DNA of 64,000 nucleotides from Voacanga thouarsii (lineage: Eukaryota; Streptophyta; Magnoliopsida; Gentianales; Apocynaceae). Positions 11,782 through 22,684 of this stretch are shown in pieces. The notes beneath the pieces were generated by a model. The model was not told the DNA's origin. It did not search any database and was given only the letters and a program-made list of their open reading frames with translations. The stretch is taken from positions 372,001 through 436,000 of the forward strand of contig JANUWF010001052.1 in NCBI GenBank assembly GCA_026120185.1. Direction: 5' to 3'. Numbering within the stretch: the first letter of the stretch is position 1; every line of letters begins with the position of its first letter. A program made the translations under genes and the position numbers.

Positions 11782-14700
11782 ATGAATAGAGATAGAAGTT
11801 GGATGTATAATCGACTCCTTCCGGGACGTCGAGGCATAACAAAGGAGTTTACACAAGGGCTCGATGAGTTCATCCGGGTTGCATGTGTGCAACCACAATT
11901 CATTCGCAGTGCAACGACAAGGTGTCCATGTTCTAGGTGCAAGCTTCTCAAATTCCAAAGTCGTGAAACCTGTCATGTTCACCTTCTAGACAAAGGTTTT
12001 ATGCCGAATTATTTTACTTGGACGTCCCATGGAGAAGAGTATCAAACCCATGAAGAGGAACTGCCTCATGTAGTATCGGACTATCATGAAACCACAAATA
12101 CGTATCGCGAAATGGTACATGATGCCGCGGGTCATTCCTTCAATGATAATTGGGCCGCGGGTCCATCCAATATCGAGGAGGAAGCACCGAATCCCAATGC
12201 ACAACAATTCTATGATCTATTACATGAGGCAGATGAACCACTATTTCAAGATTGTGTACGACATTTAAAGTTGTCAGTTGTATCTTGAATGTTGCATCTG
12301 AAGTCAGAGCAGAATATGCCAGATATTCATTTCGACCATTGGGCCAGTCTTATTAATGAAATTCTACCAGATGATGGGAACAAAGTGCAGGATGATTTCT
12401 ACAAGACTAAGAAGTTTGTGAAAGCTCTTGGGTTGCCAGTTGAGAAGATTCATGTATGTGTTAATGGATGTATGCTCTTTTGGAAAGACAATGAGGAGTT
12501 AATGAACTGCAAATTCTATAATCATCCCCAATACAAGTTAAGAATTTTGGAAAAATCCAAACCTATTCCATATCAAAAAATGCATTACCTACCCATTACT
12601 CCGAGGCTTCAGAGGCTTTATGCTTCAAAAGAAATAGCCGAGCATATGACATGGCACAAAGACCATACGCAACAGGGCGATGAAATGAATTACCCATCAG
12701 ATGGCGAAGCATGAAAGGATTTCAACATAAAACATCCAGACTTCGCACATGAGCCACGCAATGTAAGATTGGCATTATGTGCATATGGCTTTGCACCTTT
12801 TGGTATGTCTGGCAAGTCATATTCTTGCTGGCCTGTCATTATCACCCCTTATAATTTGCCACCTTGGATGTGCATGAAGACGCCTTACATGTTTCTAGCA
12901 GCGGTAATCCCGAGACCAAGAGATACTAAGAAGATTATTGATGTGTATCTCCAACCACTTATTGAGGAGCTTAAATCACTTTGGTGTGTGGGTATTCAGA
13001 CGTATGATATTTCTAGAAAGCGTAATTTTAATATGCGAGATGCGCTTATGTGGACAATAGGAAACTTTCCTGCATATGGGATGTTATCTGGGTGAACAAC
13101 TTCTAGGCACATGGCGTGCCCAATTTGTATGGAAAAGAGTAAGGCATTTCAACTTCGGCATGGAAGAAAAACATGTTTCTTTGATGTTCACCGCCAATTT
13201 TTCCCACGGGATCACCCGTATAGAAGAAACAAGACCAATTTTTTGAAAAATTGTGTCGAAAAAGATCCGCCACCACCCAGGCTCACGGGTGAAGAAATTT
13301 GGCAACCAGTTCAGAATATTCCCAAGGTAACTGATACTGGCGGTGAAGGCATTCCCGAAGGGTATCTCAGCAGTCACAATTGGACAAAACAAAGCATATT
13401 TTGGGAACGCCCTTATTGGTCTTCATTGCTTATTCGACACAACTTAGATGTCACGCACATAGTTAAAAATTGTTTTGATAATGTTTTCAACACAGTAATG
13501 GATGTAAAAGGTAAAACAAAAGATACCTTAAATGCTCGTTATGACATCAAAGAACTATGCCAAATAAAAGAATTAGCATTAGACCCCGGAGAGAGCATTA
13601 GATCAAAGGCAACTTATTGTCTTTCCAAACAAGAACAATGCATTTTGTTTGAGTGGATAAAGGATCTAAAATTTCCTGATGGCTATGCATCGAACCTATC
13701 TAGATGTGTTGATATCCGGGAGTCTAAGTTGATAAACACGAAGAGTCATGATTGCCATGTTTTCCTATTGCGTTTGTTACCTACTGCTTTCAGACAAATA
13801 CTACCAGAGTCGATTTGGAATGCTTTAACTGAGTTTAGCATATTTTTTAATGACTTATGTGCCACTAAGTTGACTGTGGGTAAGATGAGAGAGTTGGAGG
13901 AAAAGATTTCTGTTATATTATGTAAGTTGGAGAGAATATTTCCACCCGCATTCTTCAACTCAATGGAGCATCTTCCAGTTCATTTACCATATGAAGCTCG
14001 TGTGTGCGGTCCAGTTCAATACCGTTGGATGTTTCCTTTTGAAAGGTAGTTCATAAAGTACTACTGTCTAAAAAGTTCATTTTCCAATTCTATCTCTTCG
14101 TATTATGTCAATGCTTAAATTGCTTTTACCATATGTAGATACCTCTATCATTTCAAAAAGAAGATTAGAAATAAGGCAAGAGTTGAAGCGTCTATAGTCA
14201 ATGCTTACTTGGTTGAAGAGGCTTCTAACTTTACAACATACTATTTTGAGCCGCATGTGGTAACAAGAAGTAGGCGTCCAAGTCGACACGACGATGGCGG
14301 TGACATCAGCCATTCTGCAAATAATTTATCGATTTTCAGTTTGCCGGGGCGGTCAGTAGGTAGATCTTATATGCGGTGGCTTACTGATGAGGAATATAAA
14401 GCTGCCCATCTTTATGTGTTGCTAAACTGTTCGGAGGTGGAATCGTTTATCGGGTTCATTAAAAGCTGAGTTTACAGATGATTTCTCTAATTTACAAGAG
14501 ATTAACTTTTCAGTGCAATAATAATATATACTAAGTTATTTTTATGCTATCACTTCAGTATGTTTATTGGTCAATTGCACACCCATCATCCACAACTCGG
14601 ACATCGTGACATTAACAAGGAGATTGAGACCCACTTTGCTAGCTGGTTCCGTAGCCATGTATGTAATGTCATGTTTGTGCAAATTATCGCATCTCTACTC

Positions 14701-15107
14701 TTTATTGTACTAATATTAAATTATTTGACTAGGTTTTGGGTACTAAGAATAATATTGACAATCAGCTTTTAAAGGACCTCCGAAGAGGCCCTTTAATGGC
14801 AGTTGAAGCATATTCCATTTACTATATTAATGGATATTATTTTTACACCATGAGCCATGGAGAAGGAAGATCAACAATGAATTATGGGGTGTGCATTCGA
14901 GGCACAACTTATTCTCAATCAACAACTGAAGGAGACTATTATGGACTAATACAAGAAATACTTCGTGTACAATATCCTGGCTTGCCAGAGAAGAACACTG
15001 TATTGTTTAAGTATAAATGGTTTGATCCACGATCTCGTGATAGTATGAAAGTTCATCCAAGATACAATTTGGTGGAAATAAATTATAGAAAAAGGTGGCC
15101 AAAATAC
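11782..15107 (+). pseudogene. Outer CACTA transposase, 5' exons
   Basis: It starts MNRDRSWMY. The order is a Transpos_assoc domain with a CPCSRC zinc-like motif (about residues 1-85), Transposase_21, DUF4218 (ending VQYRWMFPFER) and the start of DUF4216 (FKYKWFDPRSRD). Exon 1 (11782-14045) keeps one frame with three TGA stops, at 12286, 12712 and 13093. The paralogue inside the inner element has Arg, Trp and Trp there, so each is explained by one C-to-T or G-to-A change. Exons 14139-14453, 14559-14658 and 14733-15107 follow with matching phases. The conserved DVMHNEKN box of the paralogue is DVTHIVKN here. The last exon is split at a Tyr codon by the inner CACTA. Confidence 0.9.
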
Positions 15108-15120
15108 CACTACAAGAAAA

Positions 15121-15580
15121 CAGAGAATTAGCGAGGGAAATTAGCGAGGGAATTTTCCCTCGCTAAATCTGCGAGGGATTAGAGAGGGACAGATGACAGA
15201 TTGACTTTCTATCGCTAATCCCTAGTTGATTAACGACGGATCAGCGTTAACTATAATCCCTTTCAAATTAGCGATGGACAAAGATATCTCATTCTAATCC
15301 GTCGCTAACTTGATAGGGATTAGCGACGGATATTTTATTTTTACTTAATATTTGCGGTAAATTTTTAGCTTCGGATTTTCGATGTTACCGAAGCTATTCC
15401 CTTGCTAATTTGCGAGGGATTAGAGGCGGAATTATCCGTCGCAAATCCCAGCAGTGATTTGCGACGAATTGGATTTTATTTAGCGAGGGATATTAAATAT
15501 CCCTCGCTAATCCGTCGCTGATTGTTTCCTTCACTAATCCCTTGCTAATTTCCAAGGGATTTACGAGGGATTCTCCATTT
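15121..15580. repeat. Left sub-terminal repeats of the inner CACTA, block 1
   Basis: Many copies of TTAGCGAGGGA and CCGTCGCTAATC occur in both orientations straight after the terminus. Sub-terminal arrays like this bind the transposase in CACTA elements. Confidence 0.85.
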
Positions 15581-15584
15581 TGTG

Positions 15585-15834
15585 AATACTCAAATTTTTT
15601 CCTCACGATACTTTTGTGTGTGGTAAATTGTTTTATGTAATATCCTTATGAATACTTAATTCTTTATTATTTGTTTAATTATAACCAATGTATTTACATT
15701 CAATACATATGTAATTACCATCAGCAAGTTAAGAAGTATAGATTATGATTAAATGATATGCATACATTATACCTCTGTACAAGCTCGTCATGTGTAGTAT
15801 ATATATAATTCATTTATCACTTTATATGCATATA

Positions 15835-15875
<41 letters not shown>

Positions 15876-16240
15876 ATGCATCGATCATGCATACGGTCAT
15901 CGATCGATGTATAATTATGCAAATACAAACACACATTTAATAACTATAAGAGTTTACGTATGCACTCGGAGTTTTATATATTACGTTTTATTACATTTGA
16001 TTAGTATAATAAATACAATTTTGAGATATGAAAACACATCAATACTAATTAAACTTTTTATATATATATTAGTAAGCGTAACATGATCAATGTTAATTAA
16101 ATCTTAACAAACACCATGATGATTATTTAGAATTATTCATTGGCGAAATATTTCATACTTTTAATCCGTAAGTAAGTCGGAAGTAGCTAAGTGTTGCTAG
16201 AAATAAATATTTTTTCTCAGTAGAGTATTGAAAAAAGTGA
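15585..16240. other. AT-rich spacer splitting the sub-terminal repeats
   Basis: About 650 bases lack the GCGAGGGA motif, although it is dense on both sides. It contains a (TA)n run near 15839-15872 and a CATCGATC cluster. It looks like an insertion, but I found no clear terminal repeats or target duplication. Confidence 0.5.
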
Positions 16241-16244
16241 GGAA

Positions 16245-16620
16245 AATGTTAATCCGTCGCTAATCCTTCGCTAAATAGCGACGGATATACCAGCGAGGGA
16301 TTAGAGAAGGATCAGCGAGGGACCCAAAAACTTTTACCTTCAAAGCAACGCGGATTTTTTTAGCGGAATATGAAATTCAAAAATCCCTCGCTAATCCCTC
16401 GCTAATACGACACAATTAGCGAGGGATCAGAAAGGCATTAAAACTCCACTGAGGTTTACCCTCGCTAATCCGTCGCTGAATATATCCATCGCTAATCGCA
16501 CACTAATTAGCGAGGGATTAGCGATTGATTATATTTATTTTATTTTTATTTCCGTCGCAAATCCCTCTCTAATAGTTCGGGATTAGCGATGGAAAATTCC
16601 CTCGCAAATCTCAACGACTA
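16245..16620. repeat. Left sub-terminal repeats of the inner CACTA, block 2
   Basis: The TTAGCGAGGGA / CCGTCGCTAATCC motif resumes here with more than a dozen copies in both orientations, ending just before the promoter-like region. Confidence 0.8.
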
Positions 16621-16720
16621 TACATCCCTATCCTGTCTTCCCTTCCGTTGTGTTTTCTCCCATTTTCTCTATCTTCTTCGGCTAACCCCTCTCAAATCCC
16701 TTCCAACCCCTCATTGTGCT

Positions 16721-16730
16721 CTATATATAC
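16721..16730 (+). promoter_or_regulatory. Candidate TATA box of the inner CACTA
   Basis: CTATATATAC lies about 100 bp beyond the sub-terminal repeats and after a pyrimidine-rich stretch. This is the expected position of the element promoter. A leader and a long intron would then run to the acceptor at 22684. Proposed from position and sequence only. Confidence 0.4.
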
Positions 16731-16849
16731 TCCTTCAGGCACCGGTTCAAGGCTCTTCCAACCAATATACATTGGTCCCAAATAGAAAATTTCAGGTGCC
16801 GAGGTGTTTTAATCAGGCGCGGAATTTGTTCTTCTCGGTTCCTCACTTC

Positions 16850-18795
16850 TGAAACTGTGACCACCAAATTGTTGCTGCGGCCTCCACTGTGCATCGTGGC
16901 CTAGTGGGTACGAGATCTCTGGTAATCTCTCTTCTCTTGCATCTCGTGGCATAATGGGTAATAGTTGCGCATTCCCAATTTTGTTGCGTGCATACGCATT
17001 CTTACAATTCTTTTTGAATTCTCGTATGCACAGTAGAGTAATTGCGTGATTCTTGCTATGTGAGAGTGAATTCCCGTATGCACAGTGAATTCCCTTTTTG
17101 TTTCTTTTTAGCTTACCTCCTCATTGGTAGTTTCATAATGCAGCTGTATGAGAGTGGGATTATAGATGTCTGTTGATTCTGTTCATTGTGGTCGTTGTAG
17201 CTATACTGCTATTTTTGCTCTCTTGTGTAGCAGATTGCATAGAAAAGCATTTAGCAAGGATTTGTTATGCTATAGTGCAGTTTTGATGATGTTTGAAAAG
17301 ATTTTGATGGCTGAAAGTTGATGAAGTTAATGAAGAGAAGATTAAATAAAGTAAAGGAATAAATTTAATGTTAGTTGAAATCATGTAAGCATGGAAAATG
17401 GTTTAATGGTCTGCCGGATTTTGCTGTTGTGTGTGTGTCATTTTTTGCAGGAAAATACTGAGGAAACAGTGAGTTTTGAGGAAGAAAACTTGATGGAAAA
17501 TGGAGGAATTAATTAGAGTTAGGTGCTAGATAAAATAATTAACAAGATGGAATAAGATTTTGGTGAAAAATGAAAGAAAAGGCAGAATTTCTGCCTTGAA
17601 AATGCGTAGAAAACCAGCTGGAATTCTGTTGTTGCTGTGAAATCAGGCCATAAAATGATAGCTAAGTGAAATAGGAACATTTTGGAGCAAATTTGGAATA
17701 TGTATTAAAATATATGAATTAATTAGTGAGATGTGGTTTAATGAGAAAAAAGCTGGAAATTTTGAGATAGTATACATTCTTGGGTGAATTTCATTTGATT
17801 GATGGAATTAAAGAGCATGGATTGAATGGATTGAAATGTTGGAAATTATGTTTGAGAAAAGAACAAGAAATGGATAATTTGGAATAATAGTATTCCTGGT
17901 AGTTTACTTCATTTCAAGAAGTAAAGAATTATTAAAGGAATGATTAAATTCCTTGTTATAGTTTTACATGAATATTGTTGGTTCATGAAATGCATGCTTA
18001 AGTGCATTAGGATTTATCTTAATTCTAGGCATGGAGCAAAAATGATATGCAATTGCTTGAATAACTACAAAAATTTCTTGAACTCGTTTATCCTCCTTAT
18101 GCAATTGGTGCCAGATTTGGTGACTACACTCTGCCTTATGTTTGTCCGACGTTATCTCCCGGTTTTCTTTTGCAGCTTTTCTTCTATTCTCCTGTGTGAC
18201 ATTATTTGATGCATTTTCGTGGGCTTATTTGATGCATTTTTGAATGTTCACAACTAGGACTTATACCATGGACTTTATGTGAATTTGAGCCTGCATGATA
18301 TATTAATGTTTGAGGAACTTTTTAGCATGAAAAAATGGGTGATTTAGGGTTAAAACAAAGGTGAAAATTGATGATCAAAATTTGGTAGCAAAATTGTATA
18401 TGCAAGCTAGAAGAGATGCAAGGAACAGTGTAGTGTGTAGTTCCTTTGAGGTGCAGGGCAGAAAACAAATGCAAGGAACAATGTTGTATGTTGTTCTTTT
18501 GGGGGCCAGACGACATGTAAAGAGAAAATTTTTGTTGTGCCAGTACATGGAAAGTTTAACATATGGATATGGTTGGTTGGGTAATACTATGAATAGAGAA
18601 TCCAATTCTTCTTTTCTGGAAAAGGGTTTGTTAAATAGTATGAATTATAGATCAGCAAAATTATGAATAGAAAACACAATTCTTCCTTGCTAGAAAACAA
18701 TCTTGATTCATTAGATAAGCAATATTGTAATCTTTGAGAATCAAAAGTTCACATCCAAGAATGGAGACTCGGGAAAGGTATTTTACAAGCAGATT
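16850..18795 (+). other. Probable 5' leader and intron of the inner CACTA, first part
   Basis: No credible coding sequence. There are two short box-A-like motifs (GTGGCCTAGTGGGTACGAGA near 16895 and a similar one near 16945), but no matching box B, so no tRNA or SINE is called. The remainder is AT-rich. The transposase ATG at 22685 comes immediately after an AG acceptor, which fits a long leader intron across this region. Confidence 0.4.
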
Positions 18796-18798
18796 AGA

Positions 18799-19110
18799 TC
18801 AGTCAAGAACTGCGAGCTTCTTGTACTCCTCCCTAGAAATTGCAGCCTCCATGACAATTACTGGACCCAATTTTTCAGTATCCTCCAAGAACAAAGTCAT
18901 CAAATTTTTTGAGAATCCACTCACCAGTGCGACTCCTTCTTGATTTCCTAGAATAGGGGTTGCCATTGAGTCTCTCAAATTCCAAAAAACAATCTCTGGC
19001 ACACATTTTCCATAGCCTCTCCCTCCAAACTTCCTCACTATAGCCTGGTAATCAATTTCCCAAGGATTTGAAGAGGCCCGGTCGGATTCAACAAAAAACA
19101 CGAAGCACAT
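18799..19110 (-). pseudogene. Captured C-terminal fragment of a DUF2828-family gene
   Basis: A 103-residue open frame runs opposite to the transposon genes. It reads NPWEIDYQAIVRKFGGRG, then VPEIVFWNLRDSMATP, GVALVSGFSKNL, and ends MEAAISREEYKKLAVLD. This is the conserved C-terminal part of plant DUF2828 (PF11443, now also DUF7788) proteins, whose function is poorly known. The family is several hundred residues long, so the N-terminal part is missing. The stop falls where the family normally ends. It lies inside the inner CACTA between its promoter and its transposase gene, so I infer transduplication of a host gene fragment. There are no stops within the fragment. Confidence 0.82.
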
Positions 19111-19830
19111 CCTCCATTAAAAGATAAAAAATCAAAAGCTGTTAACATAATTTGACATCTTGAGCATTGCTAATTCAATATTCAGCTTAATTTTCATACT
19201 TTCATTTTCTTGATTATATCTTCGCGTTCCTTTTTTTTTATTATTCATAATCATGTAAAGCTAAAAAAATTAAGAATCTGATATCTAGAGTAGGATTTGA
19301 ACTCCTAACTGGTTTTCTAAATGTCACTTTGTTTTGATCCAAGGGTTGCAATGATCTTGTTTGAAATTGCCTTAAATTCAATGGCTAAGATGAAAGACAA
19401 TTTGATGGGTCAACATGATCCATAGATCCTGGCTATGGGTTTTGGGTTAAAATTGTTCTTGACAGAGATTTAACCCTGACTTATTAATTAACAAACAAGG
19501 CCAAGCTCCTACATTGATTGGAGGTGAATTGAAGGAGATCAGCTTGTTAATTGATGCCTGAGAGACAAGCTTGTATGTTGTTTATACTGGATTTGTGTAG
19601 TTTTGATCTTAGTACCAAAAATATAATTTGGGGATTTTATTATACTCTATTTCTATTTAATCTTAAGAGTATTTTATTATACTCTATTTCTATTGAATTT
19701 TGCTGAAATTTTTAATCTAACTCTCCTACATATTGTTACGCACAGGTTAGGCATACAGTTCTTCATTGATTGTTTTGGACAGACGAGCTATTCTTAGGTA
19801 AGAAAATCCTGCAATATCATCTTTAGAATC
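19111..19830. other. Non-coding stretch between captured fragment and tandem repeats
   Basis: AT-rich DNA with no open frame of note and no recognisable element ends. It probably belongs to the leader intron of the inner CACTA. Confidence 0.45.
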
Positions 19831-20220
19831 CCGTAAGTGATAGGTGATCACTCCCCGTGAGTGATGGGTGATCACTCCCTATGGGTAATGGGTGATTACC
19901 CTCAAATTTGGTGTTGTTGATTAAATATTTTGAGCTTATTTGTATTTTGTGAATTTTTTGCAATGAATGTTGTGTGAACTGTGGTGGCCTTCTGCCTGGA
20001 AAACGTTCAAGTTATAAGGGAAACTCTGTCAAATTTTTTTTAAAAATTGAGGTGGCATGCCAACAGATTCTTATTGATTCTTACCTAGTGTATTTCCATA
20101 TGTTCTTATCGTTATGTTATTTATAGCCCTGCAATCAACACACATTCCCCGTAAGTGATGGGTGATCATTCCCCGTGAGTGATGGGTGATCACTCCCTAT
20201 GGGTAATGGGTGATTATCCC
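19831..20220. repeat. Minisatellite with GTGATGGGTGATCACTCCC units, two clusters
   Basis: Three adjacent units of about 24 bp (GTGATGGGTGATCACTCC with variants) lie at 19831-19901, and three more at 20148-20220. Each full unit contains the palindrome TGATCA. The two clusters and the DNA after them form a longer repeat with a period of about 317 bp. Confidence 0.8.
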
Positions 20221-20310
20221 TAAATTTAGTATTGTATATTAAATGTTTTGAGGTTATTTGTGTTTTGTGAATTGTTTACAATGAAGGGAAACTCTGTCAA
20301 TTTTTTACAA

Positions 20311-22437
20311 TGAATGTTGTGTGAATTGTGGTGGCCTTGTGCTTGGAAAACGTTCAACTTATAGGGGAAACTCTGTCAATTTTTTTTTAAAAATCACAAC
20401 ATTCCTGATGGGCAAAACAGCCATTTTTTCATGCTTAATTTTTCTTAGATTGTTTCCATGCTTTCTTCAATAAAACCTACCATATCTAAGTCTTCCAAAA
20501 CCTCTTTTCCCCCCTTGGTTCTTGGTAAACCTAGAATGAATTCCATAGAAATGTTTAACCATAGTACATTAAGGGTAGGCAACGGAGTGTATAGACCATG
20601 TGGTAATGCTTTGGACTTGGCCTTTCTATAAGTGATGCATGAAATTTTTTTCGCAAATCATGGCATGAGTTTTTTAAGTAATGGCTCCAAATATTATAAT
20701 TTTGATGAATTATGAGAATTAAATTATTGCTTCTCGAATAATTGTGGTCTTGTGTAGAATACTTTATTTTCTTTGTGGTCTTGTGTAGAATACTTTATTA
20801 TTCAATAATTTTTTACAATGAATGTTGTGTGAATTGTGGTGGCCTTGCGCCTGGAAAACGTTCAACTTATAGGAGAAACTCTGTCAATTTTTTTTTTAAA
20901 ATCACAACATTCCTGATGGGCAAAACAGCCATTTTTTCATGCTTAATTTTTCTTAGATTGTTTCCATGCTTTCTTCAATAAAACCTACCATATCTAAGTC
21001 TTCCAAAACCTCTTTTCACCCCTTGGTTCTTGGTAAACCTAGAATGAATTCCATAGAAATGTTTAACCATAGTACATTAAGGGTAGGCAACGGAGTGTAT
21101 AGACCATGTGGTAATGCTTTGGACTTGGCCTTTCTATAAGTGATGCATGAAATTTTTTTCGCAAATCATGGCATGAGTTTTTTAAGTAATGGCTCCAAAT
21201 ATTATAATTTTGATGAATTATGAGAATTAAATTATTGCTTCTCGAATAATTGTGGTCTTGTGTAGAATACTTTATTTTCTTTGTGGTCTTGTGTAGAATA
21301 CTTTATTATTCAATAATTTTTTACAATGAATGTTGTGTGAATTGTGGTGGCCTTGCGCCTGGAAAACGTTCAACTTATAGGGGAAACTCTGTCAATTTTT
21401 TTTTTAAAAATCACAACATTCCTGATGGGCAAAACAGCCATTTTTTCATGCTTAATTTTTCTTAGATTGTTTCCATGCTTTCTTCAATAAAACCTACCAT
21501 ATCTAAGTCTTCCAAAACCTCTTTTCCCCCCTTGGTTCTTGGTAAACCTAGAATGAATTCCATAGAAATGTTTAACCATAGTACATTAAGGGTAGGCAAC
21601 GGAGTGTATAGACCATGTGGTAATGCTTTGGACTTGGCCTTTCTATAAGTGATGCATGAAATTTTTTTCGCAAATCATGGCATGAGTTTTTTAAGTAATG
21701 GCTCCAAATATTATAATTTTGATGAATTATGAGAATTAAATTATTGCTTCTCGAATAATTGTGGTCTTGTGTAGAATACTTTATTTTCTTTGTGGTCTTG
21801 TGTAGAATACTTTATTATTCAATAATTTTTTACAATGAATGTTGTGTGAATTGTGGTGGCCTTGCGCCTGGAAAACGTTCAACTTATAGGGGAAACTCTG
21901 TCAATTTTTTTTTTTAAAATCACAACATTCCTGATGGGCAAAACAGCCATTTTTTCATGCTTAATTTTTCTTAGATTGTTTCCATGCTTTCTTCAATAAA
22001 ACCTACCATATCTAAGTCTTCCAAAACCTCTTTTCCCCCTTGGTTCTTGGTAAACCTAGAATGAATTCCATAGAAATGTTTAACCATAGTACATTAAGGG
22101 TAGGCAACGGAGTGTATAGACCATGTGGTAATGCTTTGGACTTGGCCTTTCTATAAGTGATGCATGAAATTTTTTTCGCAAATCATGGCATGAGTTTTTT
22201 AAGTAATGGCTCCAAATATTATAATTTTGATGAATTATGAGAATTAAATTATTGCTTCTCGAATAATTGTGGTCTTGTGTAGAATACTTTATTTTCTTTG
22301 TGGTCTTGTGTAGAATACTTTATTATTCAATAATTTTTTACAATGAATGTTGTGTGAATTGTGGTGGCCTTGCGCCTGGAAAACGTTCAACTTATACGGG
22401 AAACTCTGTCAAATTTTTTTTTTTTAAATCACAAATT
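20311..22437. repeat. Tandem array of about 508-bp units
   Basis: Units start at 20311, 20819, 21327 and 21836, with a partial fifth at 22344-22437 (periods 508, 508, 509 and 508). The copies are nearly identical and differ mainly in T- and C-homopolymer lengths. The unit holds a Ty3/gypsy integrase fragment on the minus strand and an internal direct repeat of TGTGGTCTTGTGTAGAATAC. Sequence after the array (22437-22485) resembles 20046-20095, so the array seems to have grown inside an older copy of the region. Short plus-strand open frames inside each unit are not credible genes. Confidence 0.93.
20445..22166 (-). pseudogene. Four tandem copies of a Ty3/gypsy integrase fragment
   Basis: The minus strand of each 508-bp unit encodes AKSKALPHGLYTPLP, then NISMEFILGLPRTKGGKE, in one open frame. 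This matches the junction between the H2C2 zinc-binding and core domains of chromovirus-like gypsy integrases (usual form GLYTPLPVP...WxDISMDFVLGLPR). The copies are near 20445-20640, 20953-21148, 21462-21657 and 21971-22166. After GKE the sequence departs from integrase (EVLEDLDMVGF), so only about 40 residues are family-like. It was carried along when the unit was amplified. Confidence 0.8.
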
Positions 22438-22684
22438 GAGGTGGCATGCCAAGATATTCTTATTGATTCTTACCTAGTGTAAAACCATATGTTCTTTTCA
22501 CTGTGAAGTTGGTCTATGCATGATGAGCCACATTTTCTTCTTTCTTTATTTTCTTTTCCTTTCTTTCTTTATCTCCATAATTCATAGCGAGTAAACTAGG
22601 GTCCTCGACCATCACAATCTACCATCATTCTTCATTCGAATTATACACGTGCTAATAAGCTACATTGTTATGGCCTAAATGTAG
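22438..22684 (+). other. Sequence between tandem array and inner transposase start
   Basis: A partial repeat of 20046-20095 is followed by a pyrimidine-rich stretch (TTTCTTTCTTT near 22540-22570). It ends in an AG acceptor at 22683-22684 directly before the ATG. Consistent with the 3' end of a leader intron. Confidence 0.5.

Noticed and set aside
16885..16960. Two GTGGC-TA-TGGGTA motifs like tRNA box A
   Set aside because: No box B or foldable tRNA. They lie in the CACTA leader region.
19290..19320. Possible tRNA T-loop-like sequence near GGATTTGAACTCCTAACT
   Set aside because: No acceptor stem or anticodon arm can be built around it.
20742..22482. Plus-strand open frames repeated in the 508-bp units, starting MWSCVEYFIFF
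   Set aside because: They repeat only because the DNA repeats, are hydrophobic and AT-driven, and lie opposite the real integrase fragment. Nothing suggests a protein.
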